A stretch of DNA of 50,861 nt from an uncultured Schlesneria sp. (lineage in GTDB: Bacteria; Planctomycetota; Planctomycetia; Planctomycetales; Planctomycetaceae), in the NCBI GenBank assembly GCA_903904835.1, contig CAIVEI010000174.1:1-50861 (forward strand), given 5' to 3'. A program made the translations under genes and the position numbers. Numbering within the stretch: position 1 is the first letter of the stretch; each line of letters starts with the position of its first letter. This document shows positions 24,718 to 33,130 of this stretch, one piece after another. Below the pieces are notes generated by a model, which was given only the letters and a program-made list of their open reading frames with translations, was not told the DNA's origin and did no database searches.

Positions 24718-25206
24718 ATGAGCGAGTTCTTTCGTGGATGGCGACGAAAGTTCGGCGTTGTGACGCTGGTGATGGCATTTGTGTTTATGGTTGGGTGGGT
24801 ACGGAGTGTCTATCAATCCGACATCCTTACGTTTCCGAACGACGACTACAATTCTGAAATATGGCATTCCGGTGGAAACCACCTTGCATGGGTTACGTAT
24901 GCTCGGCGTCACCCGAACAATTTACCGAGCTGGCCAACCTGGGAGACATTCCAATACTCCGAGAGAATCAAAGTACGCAACGCCCATGAAACAGCCGGTA
25001 TCAATTGGAACTGGCGAGTTTTTGGATTCGGCTATGGAACTCTTGATACGATCGATAAGTCTCGATTGACATTTCGCATTGCCCCCTACTGGTCCATCGT
25101 GATGCCGCTCACATTGCTTTCAACATACCTGTTGCTCGTCAAGTCACGAGAAGCGATTAAGAACCACGACAAAGTTCTTCTACGGAATCAAGTCTTTGGC
25201 GGTTAG
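24718..25206 (+). CDS. Small membrane protein, two transmembrane segments
   Basis: A 162-residue protein with an N-terminal membrane helix after a basic start (WRRKFGVVTLVMAFVFMVGW) and a second helix near residues 122-143 (PYWSIVMPLTLLSTYLLL). The roughly 95 residues between should lie outside the cytoplasm and contain many Trp/Tyr/Asn. The layout WRRK...helix...IPYWS...LTLLSxYLLL is common among short planctomycete membrane proteins of unknown function. Divergent from the LRR gene; it precedes another tiny membrane protein gene by 25 bp, so the two may be cotranscribed. Confidence 0.75.
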   Translation: MSEFFRGWRRKFGVVTLVMAFVFMVGWVRSVYQSDILTFPNDDYNSEIWHSGGNHLAWVTYARRHPNNLPSWPTWETFQYSERIKVRNAHETAGINWNWRVFGFGYGTLDTIDKSRLTFRIAPYWSIVMPLTLLSTYLLLVKSREAIKNHDKVLLRNQVFGG

Positions 25207-25231
25207 ATGAAGAAGTGAAAAGAGTGCCGAC

Positions 25232-25402
25232 ATGCCGTTAACAACTGGAATCTTAATCGGGGTTGTGGCCGTTGTGGTTGGAGTGGCAATCTACGTTGGG
25301 ACCACACAGAAGAAGGCGGCCATGTTTGTGATTTGCTTCGGGCTTGGCGTGGTCTTGCTGACCCTCGGAGTCGTGGTGTTGTCGATTAAATCGGGGATGT
25401 GA
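25232..25402 (+). CDS. Tiny membrane protein (56 aa), two transmembrane helices
   Basis: ATG at 25232 opens a 56-codon frame ending in TGA at 25400-25402. The product starts MPLTTGILIGVVAVVVGVAI and has a second helix (FVICFGLGVVLLTLGVVVL) separated by a short polar TTQKKAA turn, so it is a helical hairpin. A purine-rich stretch (GAAGTGAAAAGAG) precedes the start. It lies 25 bp after the two-helix membrane protein gene. It is easily missed because of its size. Function unknown. Confidence 0.6.
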   Translation: MPLTTGILIGVVAVVVGVAIYVGTTQKKAAMFVICFGLGVVLLTLGVVVLSIKSGM

Positions 25403-25543
25403 TTGCTAAGGAAAAGGCGAGCAAGACTACTCACGAGGAACGACCGAGTGACGGCAAGTTGATTGGGATGACATCCGCGCAATGCTTAGCTACTGTGATG
25501 GGTACGTTAATTTACCATAAATCGCCTCAGATGAGACTTTGTC

Positions 25544-26644
25544 ATGAGTGCCGTTGCGCGTGTCGTCTTTTTGCTTTTCATCATTCAAGCCGTTTCACTA
25601 TCGGCCGCCGATCCCGAGGCCGATAGTAAACCGGTGCGCCCTCGATATGTTGTTTATGCATCGGAAGCCGATGGTGAGTTTGGCTCGTCCCTGTTCCGGG
25701 TGCTGTACAGCAAAGGCCAACGTGAGCGATTCGATAAGGCGCAAACGATCGAACAGGCCGTCGAGTCAGATGCAGACGTTTTAGTCCTGATACTTCCGAC
25801 TCGTGAACTTCCGACGCTGGAAGAGGGGACGCTGGAATCGCTCAAAAAACGTAAGATCATCGGGATCGGTTACGGCGCGGCGCAACTCTTCGGAAAACTT
25901 GGCCTGGAGATCAACGGTGGGGCTTGTGCGCATGGTGTACGCGGTTTACCCAGTTTGACGATCGGCAAGAGCGAGTTGCTCGGAGATTCGAAACAAGCGG
26001 AGCCACTGTTGGTACTGCTGGATAGTCCTGTCGCTGAACTGGGCGCTGACAAACTGGACCTCTTCGCTGTTTTTCTACCACCGCGCGGACCAAAGGCATC
26101 CGTTGTCGACGTGATCGCACGTTGGACAAGCGATATGAACTATGGCCCCATCGTCCGCCAGGGCAATTGCATTTTGATTGGCATTCCGGCACCAGCAACA
26201 CAGTGGACGCCCGCCTATGCCGACCTGATCCGTGAAACGTGCCTGGCGCTGCAGAAACGCAAGATGGAGACTTTCTCCGCGGCGCGCTGGGAAGTGACCA
26301 AGCCTGGAACTTATGAATTCAAACTGGCCCCCGGCGGGAGCACCGACCTGCCGTTTGGAAAGACATATTACTTTCAACTCACGGAACCCAAAAAAATCCA
26401 CGCGCAGCTCGAGCATAAGGGTTCAAATTCGGTGATGCTTCTCTTCATGGGGCAGGATGAAGGCCGAAATCACTGGACGCGGGAGGATGCCCGTCAAGGG
26501 GAGACACTCAAGATCACGGCGGAAATTTGCGAAGACGATATCAAAAAACTCGACGATCGCTATTGGGTTTTACAAGTGACAAATTTCGGAGCCAACATGC
26601 CTGCGGACTGCAAATTGACGATTACGATTGAAGATCCGCAGTAA
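25544..26644 (+). CDS. Exported 366-aa protein of unknown function, copy 2
   Basis: Paralogue of the gene at 19703-20803, same length and layout: signal peptide ending SLSAADP, alpha/beta region with GIGYGAAQLFGKLGLEINGG, and a beta-rich C-terminal domain ending CKLTITIEDPQ. Identity is highest around codons 185-250, where long DNA runs are identical (for example CAGGGCAATTGCATTTTGAT in both), and lower near the N-terminus and in the C-terminal domain. The last 23 bases overlap the 3' end of the minus-strand modC gene. Start ATG at 25544. Function unknown. Confidence 0.8.
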   Translation: MSAVARVVFLLFIIQAVSLSAADPEADSKPVRPRYVVYASEADGEFGSSLFRVLYSKGQRERFDKAQTIEQAVESDADVLVLILPTRELPTLEEGTLESLKKRKIIGIGYGAAQLFGKLGLEINGGACAHGVRGLPSLTIGKSELLGDSKQAEPLLVLLDSPVAELGADKLDLFAVFLPPRGPKASVVDVIARWTSDMNYGPIVRQGNCILIGIPAPATQWTPAYADLIRETCLALQKRKMETFSAARWEVTKPGTYEFKLAPGGSTDLPFGKTYYFQLTEPKKIHAQLEHKGSNSVMLLFMGQDEGRNHWTREDARQGETLKITAEICEDDIKKLDDRYWVLQVTNFGANMPADCKLTITIEDPQ

Positions 26645-27734
26645 TTGGCTGGCGGGGAATCAAATGGATTGCCGGGGCTTTGATCATCGCCGTAACGCGC
26701 GCACCAACCTGAAGCTGCAAGTCTTCGCTGGCGGGGCGTGTGATGAGCGCCGTGAGTTCGAAACCGCAATCGAGGGCGACTCGGATCAGCGGTCCCTCTG
26801 GCATCAACGACTTAATAATGGCCGGTAATTGATTGCGGACGGTTGTTGCGCCATTTAACTCCTTACTCAAAGAAACGTCTTCCCCTTTGATGCAAACGTA
26901 AACCAGATTTGCAGGCGGAGATGGGGCGACGGCCAACACGGACGCCGAACCGACGCGCACTGTGGCAAGCCCCTCATGTGTCTCGACGATTTCTCCAGGT
27001 AAGACCGTTTCAACTCCGACAAGTCGCGCCAGATTGGCATACTTTGGACGAGAGAAAACTTCCTGGATCGAACCGATCTGCTCGATCTTTCCAGCCTCCA
27101 TCACGGCCACCCGGTCGGCCAGCGAAATCGCTTCCACTCGGTCATGGGTTACCAGGATGACAGGCGTTTGAAATTCACTCAGCATTTGACGTAGCTCGAC
27201 TCGCAATTGTTCTCGCAGCATCGTATCCAGGGCGGAAAGCGGTTCGTCCAATAACAGCAGCTTAGGTCTGCGTGCCAATACTCGCCCCAGCGCGACTCGT
27301 TGTTGTTGTCCGCCGGAAAGTTCACCGGGAAAGCGTCGCTCAAGCCCGGCCAGGTCAAACTGTTTGACAATCTCGGTCACACGTGACCGTCGTTCGACGT
27401 CGGATTGATGCCGCAGACCAAATCCGATGTTCTCTTCGACCCTCATGTGTGGAAACAGCGCATAACCTTGAAAGAGAAATCCGATGTCCCGCTGTTGGGG
27501 GGAAAGATCGGTATTCGTTTTTTTGTCGAACCATGTTTGATTACAAAACCGGATGGATCCCTGATCAGGCTTCGTCAGACCTGCCAGGCAACGCAACATG
27601 GTCGATTTGCCACACCCCGACGGACCAATCAATGCCGTCACGGAAAAACCTGCCGTTGACTGCTCGAAATCAATGTCGATCGTGGGGCCGCGCACGAATC
27701 GCTTCTCAAAGCGAGCGACAAGATTGGTTGTCAT
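26622..27734 (-). CDS. modC: Molybdate ABC transporter ATP-binding protein
   Basis: A 370-residue importer ATPase with Walker A GPSGCGKST, Q-loop FLFQGYALFPH, signature LSGGQQQRVALGR, Walker B LLLLDEPLSALD and switch His in VILVTHDRVEA. The C-terminal part (about 230-365) holds a TOBE/MOP-like regulatory domain ending MIKAPAIHLIP, as in ModC. It should power ModB-dependent molybdate (or tungstate) uptake. It overlaps modB by ATGA (27731-27734), indicating translational coupling. Its 3' end overlaps the convergent copy-2 gene by 23 bp. CysA-type ATPases are the nearest alternative, but the ModB-like partner argues for molybdate. Confidence 0.9.
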   Translation of the reverse strand: MTTNLVARFEKRFVRGPTIDIDFEQSTAGFSVTALIGPSGCGKSTMLRCLAGLTKPDQGSIRFCNQTWFDKKTNTDLSPQQRDIGFLFQGYALFPHMRVEENIGFGLRHQSDVERRSRVTEIVKQFDLAGLERRFPGELSGGQQQRVALGRVLARRPKLLLLDEPLSALDTMLREQLRVELRQMLSEFQTPVILVTHDRVEAISLADRVAVMEAGKIEQIGSIQEVFSRPKYANLARLVGVETVLPGEIVETHEGLATVRVGSASVLAVAPSPPANLVYVCIKGEDVSLSKELNGATTVRNQLPAIIKSLMPEGPLIRVALDCGFELTALITRPASEDLQLQVGARVTAMIKAPAIHLIPRQPITADLQS

Positions 27735-28393
27735 GTCGCTTCACCTCGTTGACCAAGCCACTGTGTCACTAACAATACGATGAACGAAAATGCCAGCAAA
27801 ACGGAGGCTGCCTTTCCCGCGGATGTATAGTCGAGACCCTGTACTGAATCGTAGATTGAGATCGACAAAGTCCGTGTAACGCCGGGGATATTACCCCCGA
27901 CCATTAATACGACCCCGAACTCACCCACAGTATGGGCGAATGTGAGAATCAGTCCCGTCAGTATGCCCGGCCAGCAAAGTGGTAATGTAACTCGACGAAA
28001 CGTTTCGAACCGCGACACTCCCAGACACCACGATGCTTCGATCAATTGCAGATTCATTCCCGAAAATGCGGCTGTAAAGGGGCGAACGGCGAACGGTAGA
28101 TTGAATAATACAGCCCCGATCAGGATTCCCGTGAACGTAAATGGCAACCGCATTCCAAACAGGCGGTTTGCCACAAATCCCAATGGACCTTGCGGTCCCA
28201 TTGCCAGAAGAAGATAAAACCCCAGCACCGTCGGCGGCAGGACGAGCGGCAAGGCCACGATGGCTTCAACCAGAAAACGCCCACGCCATCGCGTCATGGC
28301 CAACCAATAAGCCAGCGGAAGGCCGACGAGGAATAGAATCGCCGTAACGACGGTGGCCAGCCGCATCGTCAGCCAGACTGCGCCCCATTCCAC
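27731..28393 (-). CDS. modB: Molybdate ABC transporter permease
   Basis: A 220-residue inner-membrane permease with about five to six helices. The EAA-type loop contacting the ATPase is EASWCLGVSRFETFRRVTLP, followed by LTFAHTVGEFGVVLMVGGNIPG, a segment characteristic of ModB. The start is GTG at 28393, preceded by GGAG and AGGA; no in-frame ATG fits. It lies 34 bp after metH on the same strand and overlaps modC by 4 bp. The periplasmic binding protein gene modA is not in the window, although it usually precedes modB. Confidence 0.92.
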   Translation of the reverse strand: MEWGAVWLTMRLATVVTAILFLVGLPLAYWLAMTRWRGRFLVEAIVALPLVLPPTVLGFYLLLAMGPQGPLGFVANRLFGMRLPFTFTGILIGAVLFNLPFAVRPFTAAFSGMNLQLIEASWCLGVSRFETFRRVTLPLCWPGILTGLILTFAHTVGEFGVVLMVGGNIPGVTRTLSISIYDSVQGLDYTSAGKAASVLLAFSFIVLLVTQWLGQRGEAT

Positions 28394-28427
28394 GTTCCTG
28401 ACTCCATCATCAAAACGTTTTGTTTAT

Positions 28428-31400
28428 TCACGTATCGTATCCGAGGTTGGGAGATAGCCATCTTTCCAGCGTATTGAGCGGCATCCCTTTTCGTCTGGCA
28501 TAATCCTCAACCTGATCCTTCGTGATCTTATCGACCGCGAAATATCTTGCCTCAGGGTGTGCAAAATACAGGCCGCTGACACTCGATGCCGGGTGCATTG
28601 CAAAGCTCTCGGTCAGGCGAATACCCGTTTGTCGTTCGGCGTCAAGCAGCTCAAACAGCTTCGTCTTTTCGGTGTGATCTGGACATGCAGGATAACCGTG
28701 AGCCGGTCGAATACCGCGATATTTTTCTTCGATCAGATCATCGGTCGACAATTTTTCGTTCTTGCCGTAACCCCACGCATCCCGGGCATGCTTGTGCAAG
28801 TATTCGGCGAACGCTTCCGCCAATCGATCGGCCAGTGCTTTGGTCATGATCGATAGATAATCGTCGTGCAGCTCGTTCTGGAATTTGTCGGCCAGTTCAT
28901 CACAACCAATCCCCGTCGTGACAGCAAATGCACCCAGATAATCCTTGCAGCCGGATTCGGCGGGGGCGATGTAGTCGGCGAGCGATCGGAAATCGTTTTG
29001 ACCCTGCCGCTCCCACTGCTGGCGAAGCATCGAGAACCGATACGACGGTACGTTGGGATCAATCTTTCCATTGGATACGCCAGAGACAACGATGTCGTCC
29101 CCTTCGGACACAGCTGGCCAGAAGCCGTAGACCCCTTTAGCGGTCAGCAGTTTTTCATCAACGATCCGTTTGAGAAGCGCCTGCGCATCGTCAAAAACCT
29201 TTCGCGCCTGCTCACCCACAACCGGATCATTAAAGATCTTCGGATATTTTCCTCTCAGTTCCCATGTTTGGAAGAATGGTGACCAGTCGATGTACGGAAC
29301 CAATTCGCTTAACGGAACATCGTCGAGTAATCTCGTACCGAGAAACGCTGGGGTATCAATCTGAACTTTCGACCAATCGGTCACAAACCGGCGAGCCAGC
29401 GATTCGGCATACGGAACCAGTTTTCGATTGGATTGCATCGCTTCATAGTTCGAACGATCGCGCGACTGGGAGGCAAGATTCTTTTCGATGAAATCAGCTC
29501 TGCGCTCTGCATCGAGCAGATTCTCGACGACCGGAACCGACAGCGACGCATCGACGACGTGGACGACGGGGTGTTTGTAATGCTGGGCAATTTTCACCGC
29601 CGTATGTTTGGCTGACGTTGTCGCCCCACCGATTATCAACGGAATCGAAAAGTCGAGTCGCTGCATTTCCTTGGCGACGTGCACCATTTCGTCGAGTGAC
29701 GGAGTGATCAGGCCGCTGAGGCCGATCACATCAGCTCCCTTGGCTTTTGCCGTTTCCAGAATCTTGTCGCACGAGACCATCACCCCCAGATCGATCACGT
29801 CGAAGCTGTTACATCGTAAGACCACGCCGACGATGTTCTTGCCGATATCGTGGACGTCCCCCTTGACGGTGGCGAGCACAACACGACCGCGACCGCGTGT
29901 CGTATCGACGACCGCAGCGGTTTCGCCTGGTGCCAGTGCCGCTTCAGCGGCAACTCGTTCGGCTTCCATGAACGGTTCGAGATACGCGACCGCCTTCTTC
30001 ATCACTCGAGCACTTTTCACGACTTGAGGCAGGAACATTTTTCCCGCTCCAAACAGTTCGCCGACGACATTCATTCCGTCCATCAACGGTCCCTGAATAA
30101 TGTCCAAGGGTTTGCCGTATTTAAGACGTGCTTCTTCGGTGTCGACGTCGATATGGTCGGTAATTCCCTTCAGCAGAGCATGTTTCAGTCGATCTTCCAC
30201 AGAACCGAATCGCCATTCTTCAACTGCGTCTTCCGTCGTCTCTTTCGCCCCGTGTTTGAATTTCTCAGAGAATGAGATCAGCCGTTCGGTCGCATCGGGT
30301 CGGCGGTTAAGCAGCACATCTTCGATATAGACGATCAGTTCTTTATCAATCTCCTCGTAGACTTCCAGTTGGCCCGCGTTGACGATGCCCATATCGAGCC
30401 CCGCCTGTATCGCGTGGTACAGGAACGCCGCGTTCATTGCTTCGCGGACGACATCGTTGCCGCGGAACGAAAAGGAAACGTTACTGACACCGCCGGACGT
30501 TTTCGCACCGGGACATTCCGCTTTGATCCGGCGAAGTGCTTCGATGAATTCGACGGCATAATTAGAATGCTCTTCCATCCCCGTGCCAACGGTCAGGATG
30601 TTGGCGTCGAAAATAATGTCTTCAGGGGGGAAACCCGCCTGCGTCGTTAGCAGATCATAGGCTCGCTTGCAGATTCGGACCTTATCCGCGCAGTCCGTGG
30701 CTTGCCCCTTTTCGTCAAAGGCCATGACGACGACCGCAGCGCCGTATCGGCGAATACGTCTGGCTTGAGCAAGAAACGCGGCTTCCCCTTCCTTCATGCT
30801 GATCGAGTTGACGACCCCTTTGCCGTCGAGGCATTTCAGGCCCGCTTCAATCACGCTGAACTTGGAACTATCGACCATGACGGGAACCTTGTTCACGTCG
30901 GGGTCGTCGGAAATCAGATTTACAAAGGTCGTCATGGCCGCCTGGCTGTCGAGCAACCCTTCGTCCATATTGACGTCGATCATGTTCGCCCCGCCTTCGA
31001 CCTGTTCACGAGCAACGGCCAAGGCGTCGTCGAATTTCCCCTCTTTGATCAGACGTGCAAACTTCCGGGAACCAGTTACGTTAGTTCGCTCGCCGATCAT
31101 CATAAAGTTGGCGCTCGGCCTCAGATCGACTCGTTCTTTCCCGCAGTAGGACGAAATCGGTGAGACGTCAGGTATGCGTCGCGGTGCGACTCCGTCAACG
31201 GCTTCAGCGATCGCCTTGATGAAGTCCGGGTTTGTTCCACAACATCCACCGACGATATTCACCCAGCCGTTTTGTGCGAACTCACGCAAATTGGCTGCGA
31301 CTTCAGCGGGATTCGAATCGAATCCGCCAAAACCATCGGGCATCCCGGCGTTGGGGTAGCAACTGATGTATTTCGGTGCGAGGTTTGCCAGGGTCTCAAC

Positions 31401-32165
31401 GTGCTCTCGCATCTGCTTCGGACCCAATGCGCAGTTCAGCCCTATCGTCAACATGTGGGCGTGAGAGACCGATGTCCAGAACGCTTCAACCGACTGACCG
31501 GTCAGCGTACGTCCGCCGTTGAAAATCGTACCTGAGACCATCACCGGCAACCGGACACCCAGTTCGGCAAATACATCTTCGATCGCGAAGAGACAGGCCT
31601 TCATGTTCAGCGTATCAAACGAAGTCTCTGGCAGCAGCAGATCGATACCACCTTCAATCAGTCCGCGAATCTGGATGGCATAAGAGTCGACCATTTGATC
31701 GAACGTCACGGGTCGATATCCAGGTTTATCAGCATTGAACGACAACAAGACCTTCGTCGGTCCGATACTTCCTGCCACAAAGCGAGGCTTGTTCGGGGTT
31801 GTTGACGTGAATTCGTCACACGCCGCTCGGGCGAGTCTTGCCGCAGTGACGTTGATTTCGCGAGTGAACTCAGCTAACCCGAACTCTTCCATCGAAATGA
31901 TATTTGCATTGAACGAATCTGTCTCGATGATGTCAGCGCCAGCCGCCAGATATTGGCAATGGATCTCGCTGATCATTTTCGGCTGGGTAAGCACCAGCAC
32001 ATCGCCCGCATTCTTGAGATCGATCGGATGTTTAGCAAACCGTTCGCCACGATAGTCGGTCTCTGTCGGCGAATACCTCTGAATCATCGTCCCCATCGCA
32101 CCATCGAGCACGAGAATTCGTTCAGAGAGAAGTTGTTCGAAATAACCAGTTGGTCGGGTCGGCAT
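28428..32165 (-). CDS. metH: Cobalamin-dependent methionine synthase
   Basis: A 1245-residue, full-length MetH (E. coli: 1227). It transfers the methyl group of 5-methyltetrahydrofolate to homocysteine through cob(I)alamin. Domains in order: homocysteine-binding TIM barrel (about 1-330; zinc ligands in GLNCALGP and GGCCGTNP), pterin-binding barrel (about 350-615; [16 protein letters not shown]), four-helix cap (about 640-740), B12 domain (about 760-890; GDVHDIGKN, the D-x-H-x-x-G base-off motif) and AdoMet reactivation domain (about 915-1240; [18 protein letters not shown]). ATG at 32165 is chosen over the in-frame TTG one codon earlier. It is likely cotranscribed with modB-modC downstream. 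No B12 riboswitch was recognised upstream. Confidence 0.97.
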   Translation of the reverse strand: MPTRPTGYFEQLLSERILVLDGAMGTMIQRYSPTETDYRGERFAKHPIDLKNAGDVLVLTQPKMISEIHCQYLAAGADIIETDSFNANIISMEEFGLAEFTREINVTAARLARAACDEFTSTTPNKPRFVAGSIGPTKVLLSFNADKPGYRPVTFDQMVDSYAIQIRGLIEGGIDLLLPETSFDTLNMKACLFAIEDVFAELGVRLPVMVSGTIFNGGRTLTGQSVEAFWTSVSHAHMLTIGLNCALGPKQMREHVETLANLAPKYISCYPNAGMPDGFGGFDSNPAEVAANLREFAQNGWVNIVGGCCGTNPDFIKAIAEAVDGVAPRRIPDVSPISSYCGKERVDLRPSANFMMIGERTNVTGSRKFARLIKEGKFDDALAVAREQVEGGANMIDVNMDEGLLDSQAAMTTFVNLISDDPDVNKVPVMVDSSKFSVIEAGLKCLDGKGVVNSISMKEGEAAFLAQARRIRRYGAAVVVMAFDEKGQATDCADKVRICKRAYDLLTTQAGFPPEDIIFDANILTVGTGMEEHSNYAVEFIEALRRIKAECPGAKTSGGVSNVSFSFRGNDVVREAMNAAFLYHAIQAGLDMGIVNAGQLEVYEEIDKELIVYIEDVLLNRRPDATERLISFSEKFKHGAKETTEDAVEEWRFGSVEDRLKHALLKGITDHIDVDTEEARLKYGKPLDIIQGPLMDGMNVVGELFGAGKMFLPQVVKSARVMKKAVAYLEPFMEAERVAAEAALAPGETAAVVDTTRGRGRVVLATVKGDVHDIGKNIVGVVLRCNSFDVIDLGVMVSCDKILETAKAKGADVIGLSGLITPSLDEMVHVAKEMQRLDFSIPLIIGGATTSAKHTAVKIAQHYKHPVVHVVDASLSVPVVENLLDAERRADFIEKNLASQSRDRSNYEAMQSNRKLVPYAESLARRFVTDWSKVQIDTPAFLGTRLLDDVPLSELVPYIDWSPFFQTWELRGKYPKIFNDPVVGEQARKVFDDAQALLKRIVDEKLLTAKGVYGFWPAVSEGDDIVVSGVSNGKIDPNVPSYRFSMLRQQWERQGQNDFRSLADYIAPAESGCKDYLGAFAVTTGIGCDELADKFQNELHDDYLSIMTKALADRLAEAFAEYLHKHARDAWGYGKNEKLSTDDLIEEKYRGIRPAHGYPACPDHTEKTKLFELLDAERQTGIRLTESFAMHPASSVSGLYFAHPEARYFAVDKITKDQVEDYARRKGMPLNTLERWLSPNLGYDT

Positions 32166-32456
32166 CAAGATGTCGCTTAATGAAATTTGTCAGAAAATAC
32201 AGTCTAACGCGGAATCTGTGAGTTTACGACAAACGACACAGAAGTTCGAATCCGGTTCGATCAATTCATCTTTTATTCATGGAAGAATCCGTTTGTTTCG
32301 GAGGTTGAAGATGCCTCTAAGTCATCTCGGCAATATTCTATATGCGATTGTGAGCTTACGTCGAGACAATCGCGATCAGTACCACTTGATAACGTCAATA
32401 GAAATCGAGCCGTGCTGCAATCGATTTTTTCGGAAGACTTTTTTCGAACTTGGCCG
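32166..32456. other. metH leader / dcd-metH intergenic region
   Basis: 291 bp on the minus strand between the dcd stop and metH. It should contain the metH promoter or leader. I could not identify a cobalamin, SAM or SAH riboswitch consensus. GTTCGAATCC at 32244-32253 resembles a tRNA T-loop, but no tRNA can be folded around it. Confidence 0.45.
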
Positions 32457-33071
32457 CTACTCCGACATTTCCTGACCAAACGACAGTCGCATTTGCGGGT
32501 CTTTTGGTGCGGCTTGCAGCTCCTTGAAGAACAGGCTGGGCTGGATGTCATGGTTGTTCTGATATTTCCCACCGCGATACTCGGAGACATCGCCGACGAT
32601 GGTATGGTAAAATATTTGGCAGATTGGCAGGCCCGGATAGATGCGAATGGGGTGGATCGCATAAAGCTCAAGCGTCCAGTATCCGCAAAAACCAACGTCA
32701 CCGAATCCGGCGCTGACATGTACGAAAAGACCAAGCCGCCCGATCGATGAACGACCCTCCAGCATCGGCACAAGGTTATGCGTTTCGGTTCGTTCTAAGG
32801 TTCGGCCAAGATACAACTGCCCAGGATGAAGAACGAGTCCTTCCGGGGGTATGATGTGGCGTCGATAACGGTTCGGTCGGCGAACATCGAGCACAATTTC
32901 CTCGTAAACCAGCAACTCGTCGTGCAGGCTGAGGTTGTAGCTATTGGGGTTAAGCATCGAGTGATCGAATGGCTCGATCACGATGTTTTTTCCCAACTGA
33001 GCTTTGATTTCTTCGCCGGTCAGGATCATTAACGGTTGCAGCGCACGAGGAATGGAGTAGGCCGTTTGCAT
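32457..33071 (-). CDS. dcd: dCTP deaminase
   Basis: A 204-residue trimeric dUTPase-fold enzyme that deaminates dCTP to dUTP (or to dUMP in bifunctional members) for thymidylate synthesis. Recognisable are the PNSYNLSLHDEL strand pair, LEGRSSIGRLGLFVHVSAGF (nucleotide/phosphate binding) and GFCGYWTLEL with the catalytic Glu. The C-terminus has the closing segment KYQNNHDIQPS. The start at 33071 is fixed by a near-perfect Shine-Dalgarno GGAGGTGA (33076-33083), so the first 14 residues before MILTGEEI are probably real. It is a single gene between metH and the TPR-sulfotransferase. Confidence 0.95.
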   Translation of the reverse strand: MQTAYSIPRALQPLMILTGEEIKAQLGKNIVIEPFDHSMLNPNSYNLSLHDELLVYEEIVLDVRRPNRYRRHIIPPEGLVLHPGQLYLGRTLERTETHNLVPMLEGRSSIGRLGLFVHVSAGFGDVGFCGYWTLELYAIHPIRIYPGLPICQIFYHTIVGDVSEYRGGKYQNNHDIQPSLFFKELQAAPKDPQMRLSFGQEMSE

Positions 33072-33075
33072 GGAA

Positions 33076-33083
33076 TCACCTCC
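33076..33083 (-). promoter_or_regulatory. Strong ribosome-binding site deciding the dcd start
   Basis: On the minus strand, GGAGGTGA lies 4 nt before ATG at 33071. It supports the longer N-terminus over the internal ATG at 33029. Confidence 0.8.
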
Positions 33084-33130
33084 ACGGTACGGGCATAACG
33101 AATGAGATTCAACCGAAACGGCTGATTTAC

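Noticed and set aside
32240-32262. tRNA-like T-loop sequence (GTTCGAATCC)
   Set aside because: No acceptor, D or anticodon arm can be folded around it on either strand.
32166-32456. Possible cobalamin or SAM/SAH riboswitch upstream of metH
   Set aside because: No B12-box-like or SAH-type consensus could be recognised by eye; a covariance-model search would be needed.
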